A stretch of 64,000 bases of DNA, taken from Coptis chinensis (lineage: Eukaryota; Streptophyta; Magnoliopsida; Ranunculales; Ranunculaceae). The notes under the pieces are model-generated. The model saw only the letters and a list, made by a program, of their open reading frames with translations, searched no databases and had not been told where the DNA came from. The stretch lies in assembly GCA_015680905.1 (NCBI GenBank), contig CM027377.1, positions 64,873,501 through 64,937,500 of the forward strand, given 5' to 3'. How positions within the stretch are numbered: the stretch's first letter is position 1; each line of letters begins with the position of its first letter. A program made the position numbers and the translations under genes. Shown piece after piece: positions 10,501 through 21,966 of this stretch.

Positions 10501-11985
10501 TGATAAGAGCCCAAAACTGTAGTTTTAACCCCTATGAATCATACTATTAGACCAATTATGTGAGTAATAATTAAGAGTTAACACCGATTACGTGTTTTTA
10601 TGCATTTCAGGCTTCAAAGTCCATTATGTGTAGAAATGTGCCACTTTAGCGAGATAAAGGAGCAAAGGTCGGTTACTAAGGAGTTCCGTGATTAAAGGCC
10701 AAGATTCAAGAAGATAAAGCCTTTCTAAAGCCCGGTCAAAAGCTGAAAAGTCGACGCGAGAAGCTTGAAAACAAAGACAGAACTTCGAACTTCCGGGGCG
10801 TATCTTTGGACTCTGACCTCGGAATGGGGCCTACCTTATGTCAAAACGACCGGCTCGGAAAGAGCTTTCCAATGGTCTAAGCCTTGGCTCAATCAGAGGA
10901 GCAAAAGTGGACGAAAATTCTATTGAAGCCAACTGCAGCTGAAGAGGCCTTTTTGGACTGAAAGAATTGGGTTTTGGGCCTGATTCTCTGGCCCAAAACA
11001 TGGCTCCAAGCCCATGCACGATTTTTGGATCTGAATGTATATAAACCAAAGCTTCACTCTTTGTTAATGGTAGATAGTTAGACCTAGATTAGAAATTAGA
11101 TTAGTAGCCTCCATTAATTAGTTTTAGATCTCAGTTTTAGAATTTCATTCCTTGTTTTAGATTAAAACTTTAAATCATTGTTCTTTATTGATTAGATAAA
11201 TAAAATAGTTATTCTTGTCAATTTCAATTTTTGTCATTTATAATTTATTAGATCTAATTTCAATTCTTGTTCTTATTTCATTTTAGTCATTAAATTAGAT
11301 GTCATTATTGTTTGATTAAGTAAATTTCAATTCTTTATATCATGTTTAGTTTAAATGTAATCGGAAATGATTGCGTAATGATTCTCGGCTAAACCTCCAT
11401 TAGAGGGGGTTGAGAAGCCTTGATGAAAGCTTGATTCCGATTAACGTAGATTCGTCGTAATTTCCTTTCCACTCTAGAAACATTTAGTTCACCATGAGAA
11501 TGGGTTTAATCGTTCACATGCTAGTTATTAATTGGTAGAAATGCCATGTGTAATTAGGGATTAGGAAGAACCAATTGTTCTGCATGGGCGATTCAATTCG
11601 GATTCTGACGATTAAATCGTTAATAGGATTAAGTCGAGTTAAGGTGGAATCAATCCCCTCTAACTCCTTATCATCGAATCAACGTAGCATTCCCTTAGTT
11701 ATTCCCATCGTCGACTAGTTGCATTTAGGTGGGTAGTTGCATCGTAGTAGTCTAGTTGCCTTTTAAGTAAATCTCTCATTAGACTTTAAGTAGAGAGTAG
11801 AAACACGTGAGAACACAGCATGCGGAAGGACTAGGAGTGGAACGAATCACTCTACTCCACTATATCTCATAGGATTGAGAGTAGAAACTTTGATAAACAT
11901 ATAGGCACATAAATAGTTTTAGTTTACTTACGTTTTGAGTTTATCGTTCATGTCGTAGGTAAATTATTTCATTTTATGTTTATCA
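10501..11985 (+). repeat. Shared LTR (3' of A1, 5' of A2)
   Basis: Begins TGATAAGAGCCC and ends TTTATCA, so its termini are inverted (TGATAA/TTATCA). It is followed by a PBS at 11988. TATA box GTATATAAAC at 11037-11046. Compared with 18257-19746, roughly the first 755 bp and about 11860-11940 are almost identical, but about 11260-11830 is strongly diverged. The A2 3' LTR resembles A3 in that middle part. This LTR is therefore a mosaic. Confidence 0.85.
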
Positions 11986-11987
11986 AA

Positions 11988-12000
11988 TGGCGCCGCTGCC
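11988..12000 (+). other. Primer binding site, tRNA-Asp type
   Basis: TGGCGCCGCTGCC, two bases after the LTR end, matches the complement of the 3' end of plant tRNA-Asp (from memory, TGGCGCCGTTGCC) with one mismatch. Athila-type elements commonly use this primer. Confidence 0.75.
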
Positions 12001-12093
12001 ATCTTAGTTGCACTTTAGCATTGTTTTCATGGTAGAATTAGTCATTTTTAAGTCCCATTAAACCCACCCACCCTTGTTTGATTCATACTGTGG

Positions 12094-12309
12094 TTGTCTA
12101 TTTCAGCGTTGAAAAAGTTCCGCAAAAATATATACCGAAGGCGACCCGGCGCCTCTATACTGGAACACGAGCGCGCCCGCGCCTTCCTTGAGCGTGACCC
12201 GCCCTATAGTTACTGGACCACGGTAGCGACCAGCCCCTCAGACCGGCGTGACCAGCTAAGTCGGCTGGAACAAGGGGCGAAGCGCCTTATCTTGGCGCAC
12301 GGCCGCTAA
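12094..12309 (+). CDS. Arg-rich GC-rich leader ORF of A2, up to 71 codons
   Basis: Between PBS and gag, an ORF reads KKFRKNIYRRRPGASILEHE, then ERARAFLERDPPYSYW, and ends GAKRLILAHGR. It is strongly basic. The DNA at about 12130-12309 is visibly GC-rich against AT-rich surroundings, so composition changes exactly over the ORF. A pyrimidine stretch ending CAG at about 12105 could be a splice acceptor or simple leader sequence. It may be the N-terminal part of the Athila Gag region or a captured piece. No domain recognised, and the stated start is only the first possible codon. Confidence 0.35.
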   Translation: MSISALKKFRKNIYRRRPGASILEHERARAFLERDPPYSYWTTVATSPSDRRDQLSRLEQGAKRLILAHGR

Positions 12310-12755
12310 GCAAAATTTTCCAGATTTCTGCAGGTTTGTTTCGAATTTCGATTTTTAAAGTTTTTCAGTGTTTTAACATGTTATTTACACTAAAACAGCG
12401 TAAACAAGATGCTATTCATAAAGCGAAGCAAGGGGCTTAATCAGGTATTCCTTTCTTCCACACCTCGCGATCTCCGGTTAGAGGTTTCTACTAGTATATC
12501 GAATTGTTTGGAGTGTTGCATGTTTAGTTAAGTTCGACTTAGTCTTGCATGAGATTAAAGGTGCGGTCGAAGAAAAACAACTAACGTAATTACGGCAAGC
12601 GTCAACAAACAAGTCTATCTAGTTTCCCACCCACTACACCTCTAGCTACTATTTCACACACACCACGATTATTATGGTGAAGAAAAGAGACTCTCTCTCG
12701 ACTTTTATAAAGCCTTGGCGATAGCCCTAAATCTTGCATCGTTCTAGCAGACCCA
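12310..12755. other. Leader region between basic ORF and gag
   Basis: AT-rich with no gene visible. Translation of the gag region is recognisable only from about 12756; its true start could lie further upstream across a frameshift. Confidence 0.5.
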
Positions 12756-14540
12756 GTGGGGGATTTCCGCATCCCCCCAAATATATTTAATTTGTTACCC
12801 GTTTTTCATGGTTTAGACCATGAAAAACCTTATCAGCACATGCGTAGGATTGAACAAGTCCTTACAACATTCCACCATCCTACGGTTGGTGCGGAACAAA
12901 TTAAATTGAGGGTATTCCCTTTCACCTTAGCTGATAAGGCGGCGTCTTGGTTAACTGCCCAAGCGCCTAATTCTGTGGACTCATGGGCCAAACTTGTTCA
13001 GCTATTTATGGAACATTTTTACCCCCCCTAAAGGCGGATGAAATGCTTTCCAAGATTCACTTCTTTCGACAGAATCCTCATGAATCATTTTCAGAGGCTT
13101 GGAATCGTTTCACCGATCTGCTTATAGAGTGTCCACACCATAATCTAGCAAAAGACACGTTAGTGCGTGCCTTTTTCAAAGGACTTCAACATCACCATAA
13201 AGAAGTCCTTGACATAATGAATGGGGGTAGTTTCCTAAGTAAAAGGAGCCTCGGAGGCTTACAAATTTTTAGAAGAACAAACTAAACGCAATAACAATTG
13301 GGGGAGTGATGATATCCCCCGCTCTGCTAGTTCTTCTTCAACAGTTAAGGCCGCCGGTATGTTTGAGATGAAACCCGATCCAGAACTTAAAAATTTAATC
13401 GAATCTCTAACTAAAAAGGTAGAGGCTATTTCTATTCAACAAAAGCCTATCCCCATCATGAATGTAAATTCAAATCCATGTAGTTTACATTTGGAGTCAC
13501 GAGCATCCCGACTCCCACCCGTCCTATAGCCTATGAACATTCTTGTTCCATTAATAGTGAACCTAAGCCCTTGGAGACAAAATCCCAACCGGTTGGAGAA
13601 ATAACCAACAAGTCACACCTACGGTGGTACAATAATCAATATGTTAGCCAACGCACGGTTATAACCAAGCTCCACCACAACAAGGGCGAGTCGGGGTAAT
13701 TATAATAATTATAACAACCAAAGCGCAACCTCGACAAGGTCAAGCACAAGGTCAATGTAGTTATAATAATTATAATGCTAATAGAGGTATCGTTAGGTAA
13801 ATAATAACAATCACCATCGCCCATAAATAATCAACGCGAGATAGTTCGGTCCCACCACCCGTGACTACTACACCCACACAACGGATCGTCTTGACACCTT
13901 CATACAAGTGAGCCAACAACTTTTCCAAACCATGGCTCAATCTAACCAACACATTCTACAATCCGTTAATAATTTAAACCAACGGTTAGCCCAAGAGAGC
14001 CAACCAAAAGGCGTGTTTCGGGCCAAGCGATACCCAACCCTAGAACAAACCGAAACCTTTGAAGTAAGCGGTAATACTAGTACGAAACTACAACCCGTGG
14101 GTGAGCTAAATGCCATCACCACTCTCCGTTACGGAAGAGTGATTGATAACAAAGTAACTATGCCTATAGTTACCCCATCGAAGATACTCCTACACGGATA
14201 TCGAACTAGATACCGAAATAGAAACCCGAAGAACCTACCACCGTAGAGGTACCCGGTTAAACCACAACATAAGAAACGAAAGCCAAGGTTACACATCAAG
14301 TCGAGCCATACGCTAAATATAGAGCGAAACCACCGTTCCCTCAGAAATTAGCCATGCTAACTAGGGATACTAACTTTGAGGAGATTAGGAACATTTTCAA
14401 AAATCTAACGATAAACCTTCCTTTTCTCGAAGCAATTAAAAAGCTACCTAATCACGCTAAGTTTCTTAAAGAGTTGTGCACTACTAGGCGTAAGACCAAC
14501 ATACCTAAAAGGCGCCTTTCTAACTGAGCGGTTCCCAACT
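12756..14540 (+). pseudogene. gag: Athila-type gag, broken (A2)
   Basis: The first piece (12756-13031) has the retrotransposon gag pattern: FHGLDHEKPYQHMRRIEQV, FPFTLADKAASWLT and FMEHFYPP. It continues in another frame from about 13030 with FRQNPHESFSEAWNRF and LVRAFFKGLQ. The region matching the A3 zinc knuckle (13450-13530) is frameshifted. An Asn/Tyr-rich part (13640-13800) and a tail with VGELNAITTLR and a FPQKLAMLTRDTNFEEIRN-like stretch (about 14336-14400) follow. Capsid/nucleocapsid function is inferred from family. Stops and shifts make it inactive. Confidence 0.8.
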
Positions 14541-14589
14541 TTATCCGAAAATAATGGAATTGTTAAGTACAAGGACTTAATTAGATCCC

Positions 14590-15010
14590 CTATCTGATAC
14601 AATGCACCTTAGGAGATTCTCACACGACGACGTATTACTACTAGACACGGGGGCTAGTGTTAACTTACTCCCATTTTATTTGTATAAACAAATAGGTCTA
14701 GAGGAGATGCAACCTACTAAAATGACATTGCAATTAGGCGATCGGTCTATTAAATATCCTAAGGGTGTGGTTGAAAGCGTCTTTGGTTAAAGTCCAAAAT
14801 TTTTACTACCGGCCGACCGTTATCCTCGATAACGAAGTCACTAACGACTCTGTACCTATCATTTTTTAGGGCGTCCCTTCTTGGCTCTGCCAACGCTCAT
14901 ATAAAGCTGCTGCGATGGTTCGATGTCCTTGTCCTTTGGCCATCTTTGTTGAGGTAAATGTTTTCAAAAGCGAGGACCGCAAGGTATCGATTCATCTACA
15001 AATGGCGAGG
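14590..15010 (+). pseudogene. PR: Athila-type aspartic protease, broken (A2)
   Basis: LLDTGASVNLLPFYLYKQIG with the catalytic DTG triplet at about 14644-14652. Then MTLQLGDRSIKYPKGVVE, and in shifted frames SVPIIF and MSLSFGH, which match the Athila-type retropepsin of A3. It would cleave the Gag polyprotein in the particle. The catalytic motif is intact here but the frame is broken by about 14790. Confidence 0.8.
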
Positions 15011-15015
15011 TTAGC

Positions 15016-15760
15016 ATGATCGAGAGCTTAGCTCAAGATTACTTCAAAAACATGTTTCGGAGAAACAGATTAACAAATTCCTTTCTTCGAAATTTCGACT
15101 TTAACAATGACTCCCCGGTAGTAGGATTTAAATCGAAGAAGAATTCTGCAACTCTTTTGCACCGCTTCTTTACCACTTCAGCGAGTCCCCTTGCCAACAA
15201 CCATTCATCCCTTGATGCGATGGCGGACGGAAGATGAATTTTTCAATCTCTATCCCGGTGACCCTTTTGACCCAACTATTGAGGAATGTCTTGCATATAT
15301 CAAGATTTCGATGATATGGACTTGAGAGCTCTAGCTGAGAATCATTCACCTTCCATCACCAATATTCCCCACCCTCCACCTTTTCAAAGGAACCTCGAAG
15401 TTTGCACTCGATCCTTTAGTTTCTCCTGTGCTTCATGAATTTTTAATCCACCTAGTAAACAAATACTTCCCAAGGATAAACCACTTGACACTTTCATTTT
15501 CGGACTTGAGCAGGTCCCTAACTACACCATGAATGAGTTTTGTGCTAAACCCACATCCTCATTTTTCCATGCTTTTTTTCTCTAAAACTTACCCCAATCC
15601 ACCATATCTTCCACAACCATTCACTTTTCCACACTTATTCACTGGGACACCCTCTCGTTCAAAGATGAAACATAAGGTGCATGCTTTCGGTTATGTTATA
15701 GGTCTATCCGACCGGCTTTTCATTCCACTAGGCTGCGTCGTAGGAAATCTTGGTGCTTGA
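15016..15760 (+). pseudogene. Post-protease ORF replacing polymerase (A2)
   Basis: Begins MIESLAQDYFKNMFRRNRLT in the frame region after the protease. It is the counterpart of the better preserved A3 ORF at 61562-62353 (MIKSLAHDYFKTTFLNDQ). Shared features are an acidic FxLYP-D-PFDP stretch, HPPPFQRNLE, and a YTMNEFCAKP motif near 15520. I recognise no reverse transcriptase or other enzymatic motif. It occupies the place where RT/RNase H/integrase would follow in an autonomous element. Frames are broken. Confidence 0.55.
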
Positions 15761-15960
15761 TTTTGTTTGGATATGTTTTCTGTGATATTTATTTATGGAG
15801 CGATCCACAACTATTTAGGTTGTTGATATATGATAAACTGCATATTCATACATATATTTAGATAAAGTCTCGAAAGTATCGACTATAAAGCGACTTCAAT
15901 TTTTGTGTTTGGTGCATTTCCTTTCATTTCTATATATTGGTGAATGCACCATTCAGGTAA

Positions 15961-16014
15961 CCGGGCCCTCCCTATGGAGTGTGTGGTTGTAAGTACCGGA
16001 TCCTAAGTCCACGG
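15961..16014 (+). other. Conserved Athila-like block, copy 2 (A2)
   Basis: CCGGGCCCTCCCTATGGAG, then TGTGTGGTTGTAAG, then CCGGATCCTAAGTCCACGG. Nearly the same string occurs in A3 (61361-61415, minus) and in split form in B1 (13-83). It lies between the coding part and the 3' region. Confidence 0.7.
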
Positions 16015-16933
16015 TTCACATAATTCACGTTTTCCACTCTTGCATGTTTTCTTGGTTTTTGAGTCATGTTTCTCTATGGTGTGAATTATGTCTTTACTGC
16101 TTATTGTTTTCCTTTATATTAACCTAATTCATAAAAAGTAAAAAAGTTTAAAGCTATAAAAATAGTAATCTAGCAAGTCTCGGGAATCTGACCTTAAAAG
16201 ACCCAAGTTTTCGTACAATACCAACTTTCTGGACTATAGGCCAAACAAAAATTTCAAACTTAAAAAGAGTTTTCCAATTTTGTTTGGGGGTGGCGTATTT
16301 TGGTATTCATTTCAAATCTTGTTGCCACCCTAAGCCTGTCATGTTTACTCCAGTAGAGTTTGTGTTAGTTAGTACGTAACAGTTTAATTATGCTTCATAT
16401 TATCATATCATCTTTACAATATTTCTGTTATAGGCACTGCCAATTTTTGCCACGTTTCTATGGTAAATTCTTTCCTTATCTCTTTACACTTTGAGGACAA
16501 AGCGTTCGATTGTTTGGGGGTGGGATAGAAACATTTGGAAAAATTAGACACTTTTAGGATGTAAATTATGCACTTTTATTTATAAAATGTTAAAAATTAT
16601 AAAAATTAGTTAGTTACATAATTTAATTGTGCTATTGAATTGTTTCATGAACCCCCTTCTCCCAAATTGTTTGGGGGTGGTATAGTAACACGGTGTAAAT
16701 GTTAAGCACATATTAGGTTGTATATTACATTATTATTTATCTTAAAAAAAAAATAAAAATAAAAATAAAAAAATAATAAAAAGTTTATGCTATACACTTA
16801 GGAATATTGGTATTGTTTCTTTCTCTATGCTCTTAATAATCTAGAAGTCTCGTAGCTTTTGCATTAGAATAGTTTTTAAAACTTAGGTTAATATGTAGGT
16901 AATAATCGTTGCATCTATCTATAAATATATTAC
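16015..16933 (+). other. A2 non-coding region with three internal polypurine-like tracts
   Basis: TTTGGGGGTGG occurs at about 16283, 16513 and 16670. The middle one follows a small hairpin (CTTTG, loop AGGA, CAAAG; near 16488-16502) resembling SL2 before the true polypurine tract. A3 has the accessory ORFs in the corresponding interval, so A2 seems to have lost them between about 16300 and 16440. A-rich DNA at 16743-16780. No gene. Confidence 0.55.
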
Positions 16934-18100
16934 ATGAGTATCTATGATTGTTTGGCAAGATAAGTTTGAAATCTAGGCTAGAGTACTTATTCTACAAATC
17001 TGTGAGAATATAGCCTAAAGCCTTATATGAGTGAAACATTTGAGAAATGACACAAGGGAGAAGTATATTCCGAATAGAGAAATCACATGTCCACTTGCTT
17101 GACCACTATACCATGTCCTAAGAGAGAATTTAGGCCTTTTTTGGATCGATATAGCTAGAAATTCCGACCTAAGTATATTTTCCGCTAGTTTAATCGAGAG
17201 CCTTTCTTTAGCCTTTCATAAACCACAAATCTTTTACCCTGTTACAAAAAAAACAAAAAAAAAAAAAAAAAAAAAAAAAAACCTACCCAATTTAGAATAA
17301 GTCTGAGAATAGAATGAGGAAGAAAGAAGAAGAGAAAAACCTGTGTAAACAAAAATTAGTTAGTTGCTTCAAAAAATAAAGAAAAGAAGTTTCCATCCAA
17401 AGAAAAGAAAAATAAAAATAGAAATAAAATAAAAACTCCAAAAAAATAGAATAAAAGGAGAGTCTAAAAGCCAAAGAAAAAGAAAAAAATATGGCTAAGG
17501 ATGGAAACAAAGTGTAGAAGCAAAAGTAAATAACAAGGTTTTCTCTAGTTACATAATATGAAGACTCTATTATCTCAGACTTGTCCCTTTTTGAATATCC
17601 ATTTCCTTCCTTCTTAAACCATCTCCTAATCCCCGAAACACCTAATAAAGACCTCTAGCTCAATTAGGAATTGGTTAGTGTGATAGTAAGTGGCAGATGT
17701 GTTTGATCGACTCCGGCTTCCTTGTGTGTCATTGAGATTGTAAGGTAAAGTGTGCCCACTGCGCACTAGAGTAGCGAAACTTGAGTGGAAAAATCAGAGT
17801 GTTGTATCTTGACTATTATTGTGAGAACCTACTTAAGGACGCTATTCCGAGTTTCAGAAACGGACCTGCTATTGCATTTCATAGTATTACTCATTGTATA
17901 AATGTTTATTGTAGATGATTGATTATTATGTATATATTAGCTTAGGTTTTTGACTTGGTTATTCTTGTTCATAGCTAGTGAGATGTATAGATAATTTGGA
18001 GCATGAATAAGGAAACAATAGTTTTCTTTCTTAGTCGTTGTAGTATAGATGAAGTTTGTGAGTAACTTCACTGGAAAACTCTCACGAGGCTATAACTCGT

Positions 18101-18121
18101 CCACTAGGGAATTCCTAGTGG
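18101..18121 (+). other. Conserved stem-loop SL1, A2 copy
   Basis: Stem arms CCACTAGG and CCTAGTGG, loop GAATT; same place relative to the LTR as in the other copies. Confidence 0.7.
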
Positions 18122-18217
18122 TTTAAGGCCTTGTTGCATATGGTCAATGCAATCGCTCTTTCAGTAAACGAGAGTAGTTAGAACTCCATTTTTGGCCACT
18201 TATTCTAATTTCTCATC

Positions 18218-18237
18218 TTTGCTTGAGGACAAGCAAA
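18218..18237 (+). other. Conserved stem-loop SL2, A2 copy
   Basis: Arms TTTGCTTG and CAAGCAAA, loop AGGA, just before the polypurine tract. Confidence 0.7.
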
Positions 18238-18243
18238 ATGCTG

Positions 18244-18256
18244 TTTGGGGGTGGTT
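18244..18256 (+). promoter_or_regulatory. Polypurine tract of A2
   Basis: TTTGGGGGTGGTT abuts the 3' LTR start. Confidence 0.75.
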
Positions 18257-19746
18257 TGATAAGAGCCCAAAACTGTAGTTTTAACCCTATAACAGTCATA
18301 CTATTAGACCAATTATGTGAGTAATAATTAAGAGTTAACACCGACACGTGTTTTATGCATTTAGGGCTTCAAAGTCCATTATGTGTAGAAATGTGCCACT
18401 TTAGCGAGATAAAGGAGCAAAGGTCGGTTACTAAGGAGTTCCGTGATTAAAGGCCAAGATTCAAGAAGATAAAGCCTTTCTAAAGCCCGGTTAAAAGCTG
18501 AAAAGTCGACGCGGGCAGAAACAACACACAAGTCAGCAGAACTTCCGAAGGCCGTATCTTTGGACTCTGACCTCGGAATGGGGCCTACCTTATGTCAAAA
18601 CGACTGGCTCGGAAAGAGCTTTCCAATGGTCTAAGCCTTGACTCAATCAGAGGAGCAAAAGTGGACGAAAAGTCTATTGAAGCCAACTGCAGCTGAAGAG
18701 GCCTTTTTGGACTGAAAGAATTGGGTTTTGGGCCTGATTCTCTCGCCCAAAACATGGCTCCAAGCCCATGCACGATTTTTGGATCTGAATGTATAAAAAC
18801 CAAAGCTTCACTCTTTGTTAATGGTAGATAGTTCGACCTAGATTAGAAATTAGATTAGTAGCCTCCATTAATTAGTTTTAGATCTCAGTTTTAGAATTTC
18901 ATTCCCTGTTTTAGATTAAAACTTTAAATCATTGTTCTTTATTGATTAGATAAATAAAATAGTTATTCTTGTCAATTTCAATTTTTGTCATTTACAATTT
19001 ATTAGATCTAATTTCAATTCTTGTTATCATTCAATTCTTAGTTATTAATTAGATTTCGATTATTGTTTAGTTAAATTTCATAAAGTTAGAATCTTTGTAA
19101 TATGTTGTATTCAATTTCAATGGGAATTGATGGTTTGATGAATCAAGGCTAAAACCTCCATTAGAGGGGTTGATGAAGTCTTGATGAAAACTTAGTTGTA
19201 TAGTGTAGAAGCGTTGTAGAGTCTATTCCATTCTAGAAGGTCGTGTTTCGTCATGAGAATGGGTGGACGACCTCACATGCTAGTTATAATTGGTAGAAAT
19301 GCCATGTTAATTAGGGATTAGAACGAGCAATTCTTACCGTAAGAACGTAAGAATTGGATTACAACAGTCTATTCTAGGTGATTAAGTTGGATTCGAGGTG
19401 GATGCAATTCCCCTCTAATTCTTTATCTAGATTCAAGAACATTAGTAATTCCATATATTTCGTAGTGACATTCAACATATTGCTTTTCATATTGCATCGT
19501 AGTATAATTCCCCCTCGTAAACCTCTCATTAGACTTAAAAACGACTAATTAGATTAGAAAACATCACATGCTAGAGCACTAGGAGTGGAACGAATTTGTT
19601 ACTCCACTCTATCTCATAGGATTGAGAGTAGAAACTTTGATAAACATATAGGCACATAAATAGTTTTAGTTTACTTACATTTTGATTTCATCGTTCATTT
19701 TAACAATTCAATAACATTTTATATCTTCTTCATTTTATGTTTATCA
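18257..19746 (+). repeat. 3' LTR of A2
   Basis: TGATAAGAGCCC to TTTATCA, 1490 bp. TATA-like GTATAAAAAC near 18789. Its middle (about 19020-19560) resembles the A3 LTR more than the shared LTR at 10501-11985. Confidence 0.85.
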
Positions 19747-20186
19747 ACTACTGTCATCTAGAAGTCTGTTTTTCAAGGTAGTATGTGGGATGTTCGTATT
19801 CATTATTCTTTTCCCCAGATACATGAGGTAAAATAGTAGACCATCTTCTGAGAGATTCTTTTATGAGAGTATGATCGGTGAGGATTGAAAGTCGAGATTA
19901 TCTGTCTAATGGTAAACTAGGGATTCCGTTTCTGGGATAGGAGAGTATAGGAGATTGACTAAGTACACACATAAGCCTTGATTGAGAATTTTGTCAATTT
20001 TTACTATCTCCCATCATAATCTATGAGTCTTTGCAGCAATGTAGTTAGCAATAGAGACCGTCTATTGAAGTAAGCATTAAGTGGGTAAGAAATTTCTCTC
20101 TCTGAAAAATAATATCATTCTTGAACATGCTATTGATTGATTTTGTGGGTATATCACCTGAAAACCCTCACGAGACTATAACTCGT

Positions 20187-20207
20187 CCTTTTTGGGGAAC
20201 TTAAAGG
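20187..20207 (+). other. SL1 in S1, with compensatory changes
   Basis: Aligned without gaps after ACTCGT and before TTTAA. Positions 3 and 19 change from A-T to T-A, and 4 and 18 from C-G to T-A. The outer five pairs stay intact although the sequence differs. Two inner pairs are lost. Confidence 0.6.
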
Positions 20208-20320
20208 TTTAAAGCCTTGTTGTATATGGTAAATGCAATCGCGAGGCTTGTGAAAGTGAGTTAGGATTTTATTTTTGTTATTAGGATGTGATTTTGATCA
20301 CTTATCTATTTTTTATCTTA

Positions 20321-20340
20321 TTTGCTAAGAGACTAGCAAA
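20321..20340 (+). other. SL2 in S1, with a compensatory change
   Basis: Arms TTTGCTA and TAGCAAA around loop AGAGAC. The seventh pair changed from T-A to A-T, keeping the stem. Confidence 0.6.
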
Positions 20341-20357
20341 AGGCTAGTTGGGAGTGG

Positions 20358-21966
20358 TGATAATTGCTCAAAAAGTGCAATTTAACTCTCGATTATGCCT
20401 CTTTTTAGCTATCTTAGTGGACTAATAATGTTTGTAAGTTATGTTTTATGATTCTACAGGTGAAAAAGAGAGTTTTGTAGAATATTAGAGAAAAAAGGGT
20501 AAAACAGAGCAATTCGGAGCATTAAGGATCACATGGGAAGCCCATGGACAATCATGGAGAAGGCTAAGGAATTGAAGCAATTAAAAATGCAACTTGGACC
20601 TATTTTAAATCCTATTTGGAAGCCCAAGGCCAAATGATTCGTTGCTTGGACCAAAGCCCGCAAAAGAGGATAGATGGATAGAGCAGAAGAGACAAAATAG
20701 ACTTCCGCGCCTGAGACTCATGGATCATGAGTCCAAACTCAATGCTCGCATTTGGGACGCATAGATCATGAGTTCAGACGCATTACTGGAGTCTGAGACG
20801 CATGGATCATGAGTCCAGACGCATGAAACGACACTGTAGTCAATTCCTTCTCAGTTTTGGAGACAAAGTTGGACTCTGAAAGAAGTCTATTTGTATTAGG
20901 AAACAAATGGCGGTGTGGAATGCTTCTAGAGCTCATTGTAAACTCTATAAATAGAGGACCTAAGTGCCTCATGTAATTTGCCAATTCACTTATACTCTTG
21001 TCTCCAGAACTTGATGTAGAGAGAGATTAATAATAAAAGATCGATTTTAACTAGCTGAGTCTTAATAAATTAGTCTTTCTAGTTTTATGTTCTTCGACCC
21101 TTCTTCTTCTCGTTCTTCGTGTTCTTCCTTTTTTATGGAAGATTAATCTTCTCCTTCAAGGGTGAAGATGAAGCCGGTGCTTAGGGTTTGTTGATTCTTT
21201 TGGTTCATGGTGTTCTTCAATCAGGTTAGTTCTTTATGTTTTTAGTTATTAGATCTATTGCCCAGACCAGGGGATGGAAGTATAGATTAAGGTTTTTATT
21301 TATTGCAATCGAATATCACGCTAGTTTAGGATTGTATTTATTGCAATTGAATATTTGCTAGTAACATGTTTTTATTTATTGCAATTGAATATAATGCTAG
21401 AATAGTGTTTTATTTATTGTAATTGAATATTATACTATTATTCTCTAATTTTTTTCTAGTTGTGTAGTGTTCTAGAGTAAGGAAAGTATTCATTGTGTTT
21501 GCCTTAGATGGTGATTCATTGAATAGCTGCCCAAGCTCACAAAAAAAGAAAGAAGATACTAGTACCATAAACATAGGAACAACCTTAAGTAGAGTAAATT
21601 GTTAACGATGTTTCGTCCAAGAGGGCATCGACACTCGCTCGATTGCCTAATTGTAGTCTACTTGTGAGAACAACCATAAAGCAAAATGTCATTGAATCAA
21701 AAGTATTGGTGGATTCTAATATCTTGAATTTCCTTTCTTATAAATTCTCAATAGTTTAGCTTAGGTTAGTTTAAGAATCTATAATATCTATAATCACAGT
21801 TTTTAATTCCTCAAACCCCCTTTCTAGTCTTGTCCTTCATATAAACATACACTTAAAAGTAGAACGATACCCTACTCATCCTTTACTTATTGAGGAATAA
21901 TTAGGTTTTGATACGCTTCTATTTTATTCAATGACCATCATCCACCTACATCATCTACTTATATCA
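20358..21966 (+). repeat. LTR of S1
   Basis: Starts TGATAATTGC. TATA box CTATAAATAG at 20945-20954. At about 20705-20830 it holds repeated CATGGATCATGAGTC and CAGACGCAT words, including near-palindromes (CTCATG/CATGAG), upstream of the TATA box where LTR enhancers usually lie. The right end is uncertain. Confidence 0.5.

Larger units (their letters stand above)
9183..11985 (+). mobile_element. Family-A unit A1: 3' interior plus LTR
   Basis: 9183-10500 is nearly identical to 16934-18256, the 3' non-coding region of A2. It leads through SL1, SL2 and a polypurine tract into the LTR at 10501, which is also followed by a PBS and gag. One LTR thus serves two units, as unequal recombination between LTRs would produce. 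The rest of A1 is probably beyond B1, left of the window. Confidence 0.65.
16934..18244 (+). other. 3' non-coding region of A2
   Basis: Nearly identical to 9183-10488. Contains a poly(A) tract (17255-17281), SL1 and SL2. Short ORFs here are made of A/T-rich repeats and are not credible genes. Confidence 0.7.
10501..19746 (+). mobile_element. Athila-like non-autonomous element A2
   Basis: A full LTR-to-LTR unit of 9.2 kb: LTR 10501-11985, PBS 11988-12000, Arg-rich leader ORF, gag, protease, a post-protease ORF, non-coding 3' region, SL1, SL2, polypurine tract, LTR 18257-19746. Gag and protease match Athila-type elements. There is no trace of reverse transcriptase, RNase H or integrase between protease and 3' region, so mobility would need enzymes supplied in trans. 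Unlike A3 it also lacks the accessory ORFs. All coding parts are broken. Target duplications cannot be checked because the left LTR is shared with A1. Confidence 0.8.
19747..21966 (+). mobile_element. Third Athila-like element S1: 3' interior and LTR
   Basis: 19747-20357 carries the same 3' plan in diverged form: an ACCCTCACGAGACTATAACT block with SL1, SL2, a purine-rich GGGAGTGG tract, then TGATAATTGC at 20358 as LTR start. The A1/A2 array ends at 19746 inside this sequence, so it probably inserted into S1. The LTR seems to end TATATCA at about 21966, giving 1609 bp; the end is tentative. Confidence 0.55.

Noticed and set aside
10831-11049. 72-codon minus-strand ORF inside LTR, repeated at 18585-18803
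   Set aside because: Conserved only because the LTRs are near-identical there; it lies antisense upstream of the TATA box and has no family match.
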